In this document: in pieces, positions 35,443 to 44,018 of the stretch
How the letters are laid out: every line of letters starts with the position of its first letter
How positions within the stretch are numbered: the stretch's first letter is position 1
From: Dehalococcoidia bacterium
GTDB lineage: Bacteria > Chloroflexota > Dehalococcoidia > UBA2979
NCBI GenBank assembly: GCA_028279505.1
Contig: JANQNP010000022.1
Coordinates: 124,001-188,000 of the forward strand
Length of the DNA: 64,000 nucleotides
Direction: 5' to 3'
The notes under the pieces: model-generated
The model's input: the letters and a program-made list of their open reading frames with translations, nothing else
The model's database searches: none
What the model was told of the DNA's origin: nothing
Made by a program: the position numbers and the translations under genes

Positions 35443-36096
35443 TTAGGCGTGCAGCAACGGGAGTAGCTCGTCCATGTGCCCGAACGTCTCGCGCGCCCCG
35501 GCCGCGAGCAGCGCCTCCCGAGGATGGCGCGCCGAGTAGCCGAACACGTGCATCCCCGCCGCCGTCCCCGCGGCCACGCCCGTCGGCGTGTCCTCGACCA
35601 CCGCGCACACCGACGGGTCGACACCGTGCGTGCGCGCAGCCATCAGGTACAGGTCCGGCGCCGGCTTCGGCCGCTCGACGTCCGTCGCCGTGAACATCCG
35701 CCCCTCGAAGTGATGTCGCAGCCCCGCAACATCGAGGTTGAATCGAATCTCCTCGGACTCCGCGTTGGACGCGGTACAGAACGGCAGCCGCAACCCCTCG
35801 AGGACGTCGGTCACGCCGGGGATCGGCACCAGCTCCGTCCCCAGCGCCTCCTCCCACCGCCGCGCGAGATCCGCCTCGAACGTCGCCGGCGGCGCACCGC
35901 CGATCGTCTCGGCGACGACCTCCAGCAACTGCGCGTACGACAGCCCGCCGAACCGTCGGTGCAGCTCGTCGACCTCGAGGTGCGCGCCCAGCTCACCGAG
36001 CATCGTCCCCAGCACCGGCAGCGCCACGGTCTCGCTGTCGATCAGCACCCCGTCGCAATCGAAGATCACGAACTCGAAGCGGCCGCTCGTCGTCAT
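35443..36096 (-). CDS. HAD-superfamily hydrolase (beta-phosphoglucomutase/phosphatase type)
   Basis: A 217-residue HAD enzyme: motif I FDCDGVLIDSE (about 12-22), motif II in CTASNAE (about 110-116), the Lys in ERPKPAPDLYL and motif III VVEDTPTGVAAG (about 169-180). The cap is inserted after motif I. It should transfer phosphate from a sugar phosphate or similar. The start is 16 bases after the MFS gene stop, so the run 37357 to 33649 reads as one operon. Confidence 0.85.
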   Translation of the reverse strand: MTTSGRFEFVIFDCDGVLIDSETVALPVLGTMLGELGAHLEVDELHRRFGGLSYAQLLEVVAETIGGAPPATFEADLARRWEEALGTELVPIPGVTDVLEGLRLPFCTASNAESEEIRFNLDVAGLRHHFEGRMFTATDVERPKPAPDLYLMAARTHGVDPSVCAVVEDTPTGVAAGTAAGMHVFGYSARHPREALLAAGARETFGHMDELLPLLHA

Positions 36097-36112
36097 CGAG
36101 GTCCCTCGACCA

Positions 36113-37357
36113 TCATGCCTCGGCCGCGACCGGCCGCACGCCCCGCTCCGCCTCGTCCACCTCTTCCCGATTCGACGGCTCGCGTGGCGGCGCCGCGAAG
36201 AACACGAACGCCGCGGCCAGCACGAAGAGCACCGCGATCGTCGTGAACGCCAGCTCGTAGCCGCCAGTCGCCTCGAACGAGGCACCGACCAATGGCGGCC
36301 CCACAATTGACGCCCCCTGCGTGAAGAAGTTGACGAGGCCAAAGATCGTCGCGAACGCGCGAATCCCGAACGTCTCCTGGACGAACAGCGTCATCAACGC
36401 CCCCATCGCCCCGAACCCGAGCCCAAACACCGGCACGAACGTCCACATCGCGTTGCTGTTCCCCGCCCGCACGAGAATCGCCAGCCCTACGATCTGCGTC
36501 CCCAGGCTCAGCATCACCACGTACCGGCTCGGCACGCGCTCCGTCAGCCAACCGAAGCTCACCTTCCCCATCGCGCCGAACACCGCCATCGCGCCGAGCG
36601 CCGTCGCGGCGGTCCCCCGGCTGAACCCCACGTTCTCGAGGTGCGGGACGATCTGGGTCAGCACGGAGAGGTACTGCAGCTGCGCGAGGGTCAGCGAGAT
36701 CACGATCAGGTAGAACGCCCGCGTCCGCAGCGCCTCGCGTGTCGTGAGGCCCGCCTCGACCGGCTCCGCCGGCGCACCCACCGGGACTGGCCGCCCGTCC
36801 TCTCGAATCACCAGCGCCACGATCGGGATCGCGACGAGGAACACCACCCCGTAGATCGCGTACGTCGCCTGCCACCCGAGCTGCCCGATCAGCAGCGCGC
36901 TCAGCCCCGAGAACGTCGCCCCACCGACGTTCGCCCCCATCGAGGAGAACCCCATCGCCCGACCCCGCGCCGTCGGAAACCAGATCGCGAGGAGCTTCCC
37001 CGCCGGCAGCATGATCGTCCCCGGCACCGCCGCGAACTGCACGAAGTTCAGCGCGTAGAATTGCCACAGCTCCGTCACCCACGGCCGCAATAGGTGGCTC
37101 ACCGCCAGCAGCGCGAACGACCCCATCATCACCGGCCGCGAGCCGTGCCGGTCGATCAGCCGCCCCACGAGGGGCGCCAGCAACCCGCCGACCGCGAACA
37201 GCGTCAGCGCCCCGTTGATCCCCGCGCGATTCCAGCCGAGGTCCGACTCCAGCTCGGTGACGAACACGCCGAACGAGTACTGCGTGATCCCGATCGTGAG
37301 CGCGAAGGTCATGAACAGGACCGCCGCGACGAGCCAGCCGTGGTGCAGTCGACTCAC
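36113..37357 (-). CDS. MFS transporter (oxalate/monocarboxylate type)
   Basis: A 414-residue carrier with about twelve membrane segments. It has the MFS loop GRLIDRHGSRPVM after segment 2 and a long central loop (REDGRPVPVGAPAEPVEAG). The sequence style (WLVAAVLFMTFALTIGITQYSFGVF) is that of the monocarboxylate/oxalate-formate group. GTG 37357 is the start. It heads a minus-strand run with a HAD hydrolase, nitroreductase and sulfurtransferase. The substrate is probably an organic acid. Confidence 0.85.
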   Translation of the reverse strand: MSRLHHGWLVAAVLFMTFALTIGITQYSFGVFVTELESDLGWNRAGINGALTLFAVGGLLAPLVGRLIDRHGSRPVMMGSFALLAVSHLLRPWVTELWQFYALNFVQFAAVPGTIMLPAGKLLAIWFPTARGRAMGFSSMGANVGGATFSGLSALLIGQLGWQATYAIYGVVFLVAIPIVALVIREDGRPVPVGAPAEPVEAGLTTREALRTRAFYLIVISLTLAQLQYLSVLTQIVPHLENVGFSRGTAATALGAMAVFGAMGKVSFGWLTERVPSRYVVMLSLGTQIVGLAILVRAGNSNAMWTFVPVFGLGFGAMGALMTLFVQETFGIRAFATIFGLVNFFTQGASIVGPPLVGASFEATGGYELAFTTIAVLFVLAAAFVFFAAPPREPSNREEVDEAERGVRPVAAEA

Positions 37358-37424
37358 ACCCGCGCCCGCTCTCTGAGTGCCATTCCATGAGCGGCTCCGC
37401 CGCTCGTCGGTCCGGACGTCGCGG

Positions 37425-38621
37425 CTAGCTCGCGCGCGCCGCTTCCACCTCGGCGCGCAGCTCAGCCTTGCGCTCCTCGGGGATCTCCAGCCAGTGGATC
37501 CCCGTCACCGCCGACTCCAACCCCCAGAGGAAGTTGATCGTCGCACCGGTATCGCCGAGCTCGAGCACATCGAGGTAGGTCGTCACCAGCCCGCGCGCCT
37601 CCACCTCTTCGACGGTCGTGATCCCCAGCCGCGCAAGAATCTCCGAGCTCTTCGGCCCGATCCCGATCTTGGTCCCGTTGCTCGACTCCGCCGGCCCGTC
37701 CATCCCGTGGATCACCGGCAAGACCTCGTCGATCAGCCGCTGCGTCTGCGCGAAGACCTCCGCGCCATCCTCGGCGAGCGGTCGCGCCACGAACTTCGAC
37801 GCGCCCGCCGACATGTACTCGCGCACCTTCGCGATGATGTCCGCCGTGTCGCCCACCGCGATCTGCGCACGCGGGTCGCCCGCATCCGCGACGCGCGAGA
37901 GCGCACCCGCGGTCTGCTGCACGACCGGGTCATCCCACGAGCCGAAGCGGAACGCGAACCCCGCTCCGTAGTGATCGTCATCCAGCGGCCGGCCCGCGGC
38001 CGCCGAGGCGTCCCGAATCGCCCGGATCGTCGGCGCGATCTGCACCGGAGACTGCACCCCGCTGAGCCACCCCGTGCCGTACCGCGCCGTCCGCCGGATC
38101 GCCGCTTTCGAGGAGCCACCGATCCAGATCGGAAGCACCGTCTGCACCGGCTTCGGCTCGATCGTCACGTGCGAGTAGCTGATGTGCTCGCCCTCGAACG
38201 TCACGTCGTCCTCGGACCACACCCGCGCGAGGAACTGCAGCACCTCGTCGGTCCACGCGCCACGCGCCTTCGGCGAGCGCCCGGCCCCGGCGAACTCCGG
38301 CGACACCGCCCGCCCCACCCCGAACGCCGGCAGCAGCCGCCCGTCGCTCAGGTAGTCGATCGTCGCGCACTGCTTCGCGAGCACCAGCGGGTCGCGGAAC
38401 GGCAGCACCACCACGTTCATCCCGAACTTGAGCCGCTCGGTCCGCCCCGCCAGAGCCGCCATGAAGCTCATCGACTCGAGCATCGGCTGTCGCGAGATCA
38501 GCCGATCGGTCTGCCACAGCGAGTCAACCCCGCCCTCCTCGAGCAAGTCGACCCAGCGCCACAGCTCCCGCGCGTCCTCGAACGGCAACCCCGCGAGGCC
38601 AAACCCAATCCGCACGCTCAT
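37425..38621 (-). CDS. LLM-class flavin oxidoreductase fused to a TfoX C-terminal-like domain
   Basis: Residues 1 to about 300 form a luciferase-like TIM barrel (IGFGLAGLPFEDARELW at the start, then FGMNVVVLPFRDPLVLAKQ and IWIGGSSKAAIRRTARYG), probably using F420 or FMN. The last 75 residues (from about IGPKSSEILARLGITTVE, with NFLWGLESAVTGIHW near the end) match the helical C-terminal domain of TfoX-like proteins. The total of 398 residues is about 90 longer than a usual LLM enzyme. The tail has the helix-hairpin-helix look that mediates protein or nucleic acid contacts. Confidence 0.8.
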   Translation of the reverse strand: MSVRIGFGLAGLPFEDARELWRWVDLLEEGGVDSLWQTDRLISRQPMLESMSFMAALAGRTERLKFGMNVVVLPFRDPLVLAKQCATIDYLSDGRLLPAFGVGRAVSPEFAGAGRSPKARGAWTDEVLQFLARVWSEDDVTFEGEHISYSHVTIEPKPVQTVLPIWIGGSSKAAIRRTARYGTGWLSGVQSPVQIAPTIRAIRDASAAAGRPLDDDHYGAGFAFRFGSWDDPVVQQTAGALSRVADAGDPRAQIAVGDTADIIAKVREYMSAGASKFVARPLAEDGAEVFAQTQRLIDEVLPVIHGMDGPAESSNGTKIGIGPKSSEILARLGITTVEEVEARGLVTTYLDVLELGDTGATINFLWGLESAVTGIHWLEIPEERKAELRAEVEAARAS

Positions 38622-38642
38622 CGCGCGCTCTGCCCGGGCCCG

Positions 38643-40004
38643 CTAGTCGTCATCGAAGGCCACACAACCATCGCCGTTCTCCACCTCGTGCTCCTCCTGG
38701 AACACCGTCTCCTGCGCGGACGCCAGCTCGAGGCCCAACACCCCCAGGCTCACCCCGACCACGCCCCGCAGTCGCACGAGTGCGCTCTGGCAGGCGGGAT
38801 CCGGCGAGTAGAACCCGGCGACGTGCGTGTCGATCACCATCGAGGGCACGACGGTCCCGTGCAGGATGCTGAGCTGCATCACCGGGAACGCGAGCGTCAC
38901 CCCGAGCCCGACCGGCCCGAACCCGGCCGTATCCCCGGTCACGAGATCGAGCGCCTGGTTGTCCAGCCCGCCAAGCGCTCGCGCCGAGGTCTGCGACCAC
39001 CCGAAGCCCTGCGACCCCGAGTACGTCACCTTGAACGCGACCTCGCTCGACGACTCACCGGTCAGCTCCGGCGTCACGCTCAGGTTCGCCCCCAGCCCCA
39101 GCTTCATCGGGATCCCGTACACGACGAACGGGATGTCCAGGCGGAGCGGCAGTCGGAAGATCTCCGGCTGCTGTCCCAGCCGCGTCGCCACGAACTTGAT
39201 CTCGAGCTCGCCCTGCAGATCGTCGTTCTCGTAGTTGAACTGAGTCAGCTCACCGCCCGAGTACTGGATGTTCCCCGTCGAGCGGAAACCACCGACCCAA
39301 CCATCCGCCTCGACCAGGAGCCCCTGGCCCGCGGCGTTCTTCGATCCCTTCAGGTTCAACTCCAGGCGGTCGCCGGCGGGCGCGATCTCCACCTCGACCG
39401 AGATGCTCCCCACCTCGCCCGAGTACTTGAGCGCGGTCTCGCTCCGGTCGGTCGGGCGCAACTGATACGGCCCGAGCGCCACACCGAGGCCATCCGTCCA
39501 ACTCCGCGTCTGCGAATCCCCGAAGTCGATCTCGTAGTCCCAGCCGACCTCGCCGTCGACGATGTACTCGCTCAGCGGAGCCGGCTCCGTTGTCAGCAGC
39601 GTGTCTCCACCGTCCTCGCTCATCGCGAGCACACGCACCAGCGAGTGCTCCTCGAAGAGCACCACCGACCCCACCTCGACGCCATCGAGGTCTGCGTCGC
39701 CGTCGAGGCGGTACACCCCGTCGCTGACGTCCTTCAGCGAGTCGTTCACCGCCGAGGCCGGCACGGTCCGCGCCCCCGGCGCGAGATCGAACTCGCCGCT
39801 GGTCTCGTTGTCCCCGCCAGCTCGCGTCGTGGTCAACGCCCCGGTGGTCGCGTCGCCGCCGGCCGTCGAGGTGCCATCCGAACGCGGCGTCTCGCCGCCA
39901 TCGCCGCCTGTCTCGGTGTCGTCTCCGCCGCCGCAAGCAATCAGACTCCCCAGGGCGACCACCAGCAGCAGCGCCCCGAGCGAGCGCCAGGCGGTTCTAG
40001 CCAC
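38643..40004 (-). CDS. Exported lipoprotein of unknown function
   Basis: A 453-residue protein with signal ARTAWRSLGALLLVVALGS and lipobox LIAC (Cys near 24), a Gly/Thr-rich linker to about residue 70, then a beta-rich body without a recognised domain. Two cysteines near the end (PDPACQSAL and GDGCVAF) could form a disulphide. GTG 40004 overlaps the stop of the upstream SnoaL-like gene by eight bases. It is probably anchored outside the cell. Confidence 0.7.
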   Translation of the reverse strand: MARTAWRSLGALLLVVALGSLIACGGGDDTETGGDGGETPRSDGTSTAGGDATTGALTTTRAGGDNETSGEFDLAPGARTVPASAVNDSLKDVSDGVYRLDGDADLDGVEVGSVVLFEEHSLVRVLAMSEDGGDTLLTTEPAPLSEYIVDGEVGWDYEIDFGDSQTRSWTDGLGVALGPYQLRPTDRSETALKYSGEVGSISVEVEIAPAGDRLELNLKGSKNAAGQGLLVEADGWVGGFRSTGNIQYSGGELTQFNYENDDLQGELEIKFVATRLGQQPEIFRLPLRLDIPFVVYGIPMKLGLGANLSVTPELTGESSSEVAFKVTYSGSQGFGWSQTSARALGGLDNQALDLVTGDTAGFGPVGLGVTLAFPVMQLSILHGTVVPSMVIDTHVAGFYSPDPACQSALVRLRGVVGVSLGVLGLELASAQETVFQEEHEVENGDGCVAFDDD

Positions 40005-40371
40005 CCGGCATCTGCTTCTGGAACTGCGCGAGGTCGAAGTAGTCCCGCCATGCGAGGATCTTGCCGTCCTCGAAGTCGAACGCTCCCATCACCGGCAGCT
40101 CGACCTTCGCCTCGCCGAACTCGAACCGATCGAGGCGTTCCGTCAGCACGGTCCCGCCCTCGGTCTCCGCGATCGCCACCAGCTCCCAGTCGATCAGCGT
40201 CGCCGGGCTGGTGTAGCCCTCGATGCTCGCCCGGATCGCGTCAACACCATGGACCGGCGCCGTCGGGATGTTGTGGTAGACCGCGTCGTCAGAGAAGAGG
40301 GCCATCACCCCGTCGATGTCCTTCCGGTTGAAGGCATCGAGGAAGGCGCGGATCGTGTCGCTGTTACTCAT
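39997..40371 (-). CDS. Limonene-1,2-epoxide hydrolase/SnoaL-like protein
   Basis: A 124-residue NTF2-fold protein. The pattern TERLDRFEF (Arg-x-Asp) and WRDYFDLAQF (Asp) matches the Asp-Arg-Asp catalytic set of limonene epoxide hydrolase, so it may open an epoxide with water. The start ATG 40371 has no strong ribosome site. Its last codons overlap the lipoprotein start. An epoxide substrate is an inference from three residues. Confidence 0.75.
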   Translation of the reverse strand: MSNSDTIRAFLDAFNRKDIDGVMALFSDDAVYHNIPTAPVHGVDAIRASIEGYTSPATLIDWELVAIAETEGGTVLTERLDRFEFGEAKVELPVMGAFDFEDGKILAWRDYFDLAQFQKQMPGG

Positions 40372-40434
40372 CGCCGCATCATACGACCGCGCGAACCGCC
40401 CTCGACAGGATCGGCCGCGGCCGCGAACGGACGG

Positions 40435-41061
40435 CTACCCGCCCCCGAGGCTGTCCCGCACCCGAGGCCAAACGTCCGCCAGCGCCGACGCGACCGGCCG
40501 CCCGTCCTCGGGCAACGGCTTCGACGTCCCCGGCTCGGGGCCCTGGTAAGAGTCGCCCGTCGGCTCCGTGATCAACTCCACGAGGACCGGGCCATCCGTC
40601 TCGAGCAGATCGTCCAGCGCCAGCTCGAACGACTCGATGTCATCGAACCGCACCGCGTCCACGTACCCCGCGCCCTTCGCCATCTCCGCGAACGACATGT
40701 TGCCCTCGGCGAGCACCGGCTGCGCGCCGCTGGTGTCGTACACCCCGTTGTGCATCACCACGTGCAGGAACCGCCGCGGCGCCGCGTTCCCGATCGTCAG
40801 CAGCGACCCGAGCTGCATCGCCAGCGACCCGTCGCCATCGAGGACCCAGACCGGCACCTCCGGCTTCGCCAGCTGCACCCCGAGCCCAAACGTCGACGCG
40901 CCACCCATGAACCCGACGCACACGAGGTCGCGGTCCGTCTCCGCCCGCTCCCGCCACGGCCGCATCACCGTCATCGTCGACACGACCACCTGGTCGTCGC
41001 GCCGGCGCGCCAGCGCTTCGATCGCGTTGTCCACGGAGATTCGAGAGGTCGAGGTCGTCAT
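40435..41061 (-). CDS. ThDP-binding subunit of a two-subunit decarboxylase (sulfopyruvate/phosphonopyruvate type)
   Basis: A 208-residue protein with the ThDP motif GDGSLAMQLGSLLTI (about residues 74-88) ending at HN. It represents only the C-terminal half of a ThDP enzyme, as in the beta subunit of sulfopyruvate decarboxylase (ComE). The pyrimidine half is encoded 37 bases upstream. Substrate choice among sulfopyruvate, phosphonopyruvate and other 3-substituted pyruvates cannot be told. A Pro-rich tail follows the domain. Confidence 0.8.
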   Translation of the reverse strand: MTTSTSRISVDNAIEALARRRDDQVVVSTMTVMRPWRERAETDRDLVCVGFMGGASTFGLGVQLAKPEVPVWVLDGDGSLAMQLGSLLTIGNAAPRRFLHVVMHNGVYDTSGAQPVLAEGNMSFAEMAKGAGYVDAVRFDDIESFELALDDLLETDGPVLVELITEPTGDSYQGPEPGTSKPLPEDGRPVASALADVWPRVRDSLGGG

Positions 41062-41098
41062 GTCAGCTCCTGCGCCTGCGGCTGTCGAGGGGTTCGGG

Positions 41099-41608
41099 CT
41101 ACGCGGTGTTCACGCCGATCAGCAGCGCGGTCGGTCCCTCGCGCGCCTCCGCCTGCGCGAACGCCTCGGCGACCATCCCCACATCCGAGGGTCCATCGAG
41201 CAGGAAGCGCGGCACCTTCAAGGTGTCCAGCAGCGGTTCCGCCAGCGCCACCATCGACCCCGCGTGCTCCGAAGGCGCCCGGTACGGGTCGCGGCCCAGC
41301 AGCCCGATCATGAACACCATCGGGAACCGACCGTCGCCCGCGATCCCGCGCAGGTGATTCACACAGGCGTACAACCCCGCGTGCTGGATCTGCACGATCG
41401 GCTTCCGGCCGCCCACGATCAGCCCCGCCGCCAGCGCGACCGCCTCGTCCTCCGTCGCCGCCTGGATGAAGCGGATCCCGTCATCCTGATCCAGCAGCGT
41501 GATCAGACTGCGCTGATGCGTGTCCGGCACCGCCACGACGTCCGTGACCCCGACGTCGCGCATCGCCTGCAACAGATCGATCGCGGGGATCGACTCGGCC
41601 ATCGTCAT
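41099..41608 (-). CDS. Pyrimidine-binding subunit of the two-subunit ThDP decarboxylase
   Basis: A 169-residue protein matching the N-terminal half of ThDP enzymes. The catalytic glutamate lies in QAATEDEAVALAAGL (about residues 45-59). GRKPIVQIQHAGLYACVNHLR follows, as in ComD/phosphonopyruvate decarboxylases. ATG 41608 has GAGGAG upstream. It is the first gene of the pair with the downstream ThDP-binding subunit. Together they decarboxylate a 2-oxo acid in the cytosol. Confidence 0.8.
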   Translation of the reverse strand: MTMAESIPAIDLLQAMRDVGVTDVVAVPDTHQRSLITLLDQDDGIRFIQAATEDEAVALAAGLIVGGRKPIVQIQHAGLYACVNHLRGIAGDGRFPMVFMIGLLGRDPYRAPSEHAGSMVALAEPLLDTLKVPRFLLDGPSDVGMVAEAFAQAEAREGPTALLIGVNTA

Positions 41609-41707
41609 CGCGCACTCCTCGCTCAGCCCACACGGACCCGGCGGTTGGACCGCGACGATACGAGGCCCAACGCCCTCCGTATACTCGCCGTCGACGGAGG
41701 ACGGCGC

Positions 41708-42193
41708 GTGCAAGTCGACACCGACGAACTGCTGAAGAACGTCACGGTCGGCCTAGCTGGCCTCAGCTTCCTGCTGATCGCCTGGTCGCTCTGGCGGCTC
41801 CGCAAACCACAACGCCTCCGCTGGCTCGCGCCACTGCTCGCCATCGTCGGCTCGACCGGCGGCGTGGCCATCTCGATCTTCCTGCTCGGTGTCGAGGTCG
41901 AACCGATCGCCGCCGCCGTGCTCGCGGCGGTCGGCGCCGTGATCGGCGTCGGCGCCCTCCTGCTGATCCGCGTCGAGCTGGTCGACGGACGTAAGTTCGT
42001 CAAGCGCTCGCACTGGTTCCTCGCGCTCTGGGGACTCGCCCTCGTCAGCCTGCAGGTCGTCGCCGCGCTCGACTCGCCGAACACGCTCGCCGCCGGCATC
42101 GGCGGCGCCCTCATCTCCGCCGGCCTGATGGTGACCCTGAACCTCGGCCTGCTCGTCCGCCGCTTCGCGCCCGTCCGGGCGACCGAGGCCTAG
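41708..42193 (+). CDS. Multi-pass membrane protein, unknown
   Basis: The 161-residue protein has five hydrophobic segments with short loops (starting LLKNVTVGLAGLSFLLIAW). GTG 41708 has GGAGG seven bases upstream. There is no recognised domain. It is divergent from the ThDP decarboxylase pair, and its stop shares CTAG (42190-42193) with the stop of the convergent gene. Confidence 0.65.
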   Translation: MQVDTDELLKNVTVGLAGLSFLLIAWSLWRLRKPQRLRWLAPLLAIVGSTGGVAISIFLLGVEVEPIAAAVLAAVGAVIGVGALLLIRVELVDGRKFVKRSHWFLALWGLALVSLQVVAALDSPNTLAAGIGGALISAGLMVTLNLGLLVRRFAPVRATEA

Positions 42194-43200
42194 CCGGCGG
42201 TCGGCAACGCCGCTGGCTCGAGCAACCCTTCGAGGACCTTCAACCCCGCGATCGGCGTCGACTGGTACAGCTCGATCTCGCCATCGCTCTCCGTGATGCC
42301 TCGCCACGCCGCGAACCAGATCGCGTTCGTGCACCGCAGCAGCGTCATGTGCGCGACGGCCGCCGGCTCGTCCCGCTCCGCCGCCGCGAGCAGCAGCCCC
42401 GCCGAGTTCACGATCTGGGCGAGGTCGACGAACAGCTCGATCCCGCGCTCGGTCGGCGCCATCCGCTCACCGTCGCGGCTGAGCAGCCCCACCTCGGCGA
42501 GCCGGCGCAGTCCGCCGTCGAGCTGCCCCTGCGCCGCGACGAGGTTCGCCGGGCACACCGCCCGCGCCGCCGTCACCGCCCACCGCGTGTCGTTGCTCTC
42601 GAGGCCGCGCGCGAGCTGCGCCTCCAGCGACTCCGCGGTCAGCGCCGGCAACGGCCGCCGCTCCCGCGCCAGCCGCGCCTGCAACCGCGCTTCCTGCACG
42701 TGGTCGGCCGTCGCGAGCGCCGCCGCGTAGGCGGCCAGATCGAGGTGCAACACCCCGTTGCTGGGCCGCCCCGGCAGCGCCGTGATCCCGAGCAGCTCAT
42801 CCAGCGTCACCAGCGCCTGCGCCGGTGTCGGCAGCAGCGCGAGGTCGGCCTCACCCTCCCGCAGCGCCTGGGCCACGGCCGGCCCGCCGTTTCCCCCGGC
42901 CTGCACGAACGTCGTCTCGGTCCACGCACGGCGCCCGGCGCGGTTCGTCATCACCGTCAGCATCCGCTGCGGGTCCGCCGCCACCTCCAGCGCCGTCCGC
43001 GCCGCGCTCGTCAGCGCCCCGTCGCTCCCGAGGACCGATGTATCGGTCAGCGCGCCACGCGGATTCGACGGCGGTGGCGCGCTCGGCAGCGCCGATCGCG
43101 ACGACGGACTCAGTCCGCCCAGCGCTAGCGCGGCCGCCAGCTGGTGGTACGACAGCACGAACCGTTCAGGCACGAGTGTCTCACTCGGCGCGTTCGTCAT
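42190..43200 (-). CDS. Third gene of the exported-toxin-like operon, unknown
   Basis: A 336-residue soluble protein with an Ala/Leu-rich body. A central low-complexity Pro/Ser segment (about 30-50) is followed by helical regions; the C-terminal third (RDGERMAPTERGIELFVDLAQ) has a winged-helix look. ATG 43200 overlaps the upstream stop by ATGA. Its fixed linkage to the two upstream genes suggests a chaperone, adaptor or immunity role, which is inference. I recognise no family with confidence. Confidence 0.6.
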   Translation of the reverse strand: MTNAPSETLVPERFVLSYHQLAAALALGGLSPSSRSALPSAPPPSNPRGALTDTSVLGSDGALTSAARTALEVAADPQRMLTVMTNRAGRRAWTETTFVQAGGNGGPAVAQALREGEADLALLPTPAQALVTLDELLGITALPGRPSNGVLHLDLAAYAAALATADHVQEARLQARLARERRPLPALTAESLEAQLARGLESNDTRWAVTAARAVCPANLVAAQGQLDGGLRRLAEVGLLSRDGERMAPTERGIELFVDLAQIVNSAGLLLAAAERDEPAAVAHMTLLRCTNAIWFAAWRGITESDGEIELYQSTPIAGLKVLEGLLEPAALPTAG

Positions 43201-44018
43201 CGGTCGCTCCTCGCCTCGATCGTGCTCGCGGTCCAGATGCTTCCGCCCTCGAGGTGCTGCGTCTCGCGCGTCCCTTCCAGGTCGAGGTACGGACAACCCT
43301 CGAGGTCATCGTGCAGCTCTGCCGTCTCGTCGCCCGGCGCGATCCAGCTCAGCTTCCCTCGCTCGATCCACGACCCCAGCTCGAAGTCCAACTCATCGTC
43401 CAGCGCGGGTAGGCTCGCCTCCAGCGCCCGGCCGCCCTCCTCGAGGACGCGATACGCACTGGCGCCCCAGGTGTTCACGGGCGAGACGTCGCTCGGCCGC
43501 TCCTCGAAGTAGGTCACCGCAAACCCCCGGTGATGCCCGACCGGCACCTCGCTCACCACGGCGCGCACGGCGTCGCTCTCGAGGAGCCGCGGCAGCACCC
43601 CGGGCACCGCCGGACCCGGCCTCACGAGGAACGGCGTCGCCTCGACCGGTTGCGCGAGCGAGACCGCCCCGGTCATCGCCAGCCACGTGGGCGGCACCGG
43701 TTCCTCAGCGGGCCGCACCGGCCGCTCGTATCGCCACCACAACCCATCGAGGCCCGTCGTATCCAGCGAATGGCGCGCCTCCGCACCGGAGAACGGACAC
43801 CGCGCGAGCAGCACGCGCGGCAGCGTGGCGAGGTACTGGTCGCGCAGCTCGAGCAGATCCCGCTCATGCCTGCGCAGATGCTGCTGCAGCTGGTTGGCGT
43901 ACGCGCCATGCGCGTGGTCGAGGAACCCGGCGATCTCCTCAAGCGCCGCCCTCGTCTCCCGCTCCCGTTCGAGGATCCGCTCGCGTGGCGCCGTCGCGTC
44001 CGGGACAGCGCTGGTCAC
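43197..44018 (-). CDS. Second gene of the exported-toxin-like operon, unknown
   Basis: A 273-residue protein. Residues 10-60 are strongly helical and could form a coiled coil (ERILERERETRAALEEIAGF). CPFSGAEARHSLDTTGLDGL (about 76-95) is a distinctive motif I cannot assign, followed by WWRYERP. The protein has no signal and no membrane segment, so it should be cytosolic. ATG 44018 overlaps the stop of the large upstream gene and its own stop overlaps the next ATG, both by ATGA. Candidate immunity protein or adaptor. Confidence 0.6.
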   Translation of the reverse strand: MTSAVPDATAPRERILERERETRAALEEIAGFLDHAHGAYANQLQQHLRRHERDLLELRDQYLATLPRVLLARCPFSGAEARHSLDTTGLDGLWWRYERPVRPAEEPVPPTWLAMTGAVSLAQPVEATPFLVRPGPAVPGVLPRLLESDAVRAVVSEVPVGHHRGFAVTYFEERPSDVSPVNTWGASAYRVLEEGGRALEASLPALDDELDFELGSWIERGKLSWIAPGDETAELHDDLEGCPYLDLEGTRETQHLEGGSIWTASTIEARSDR

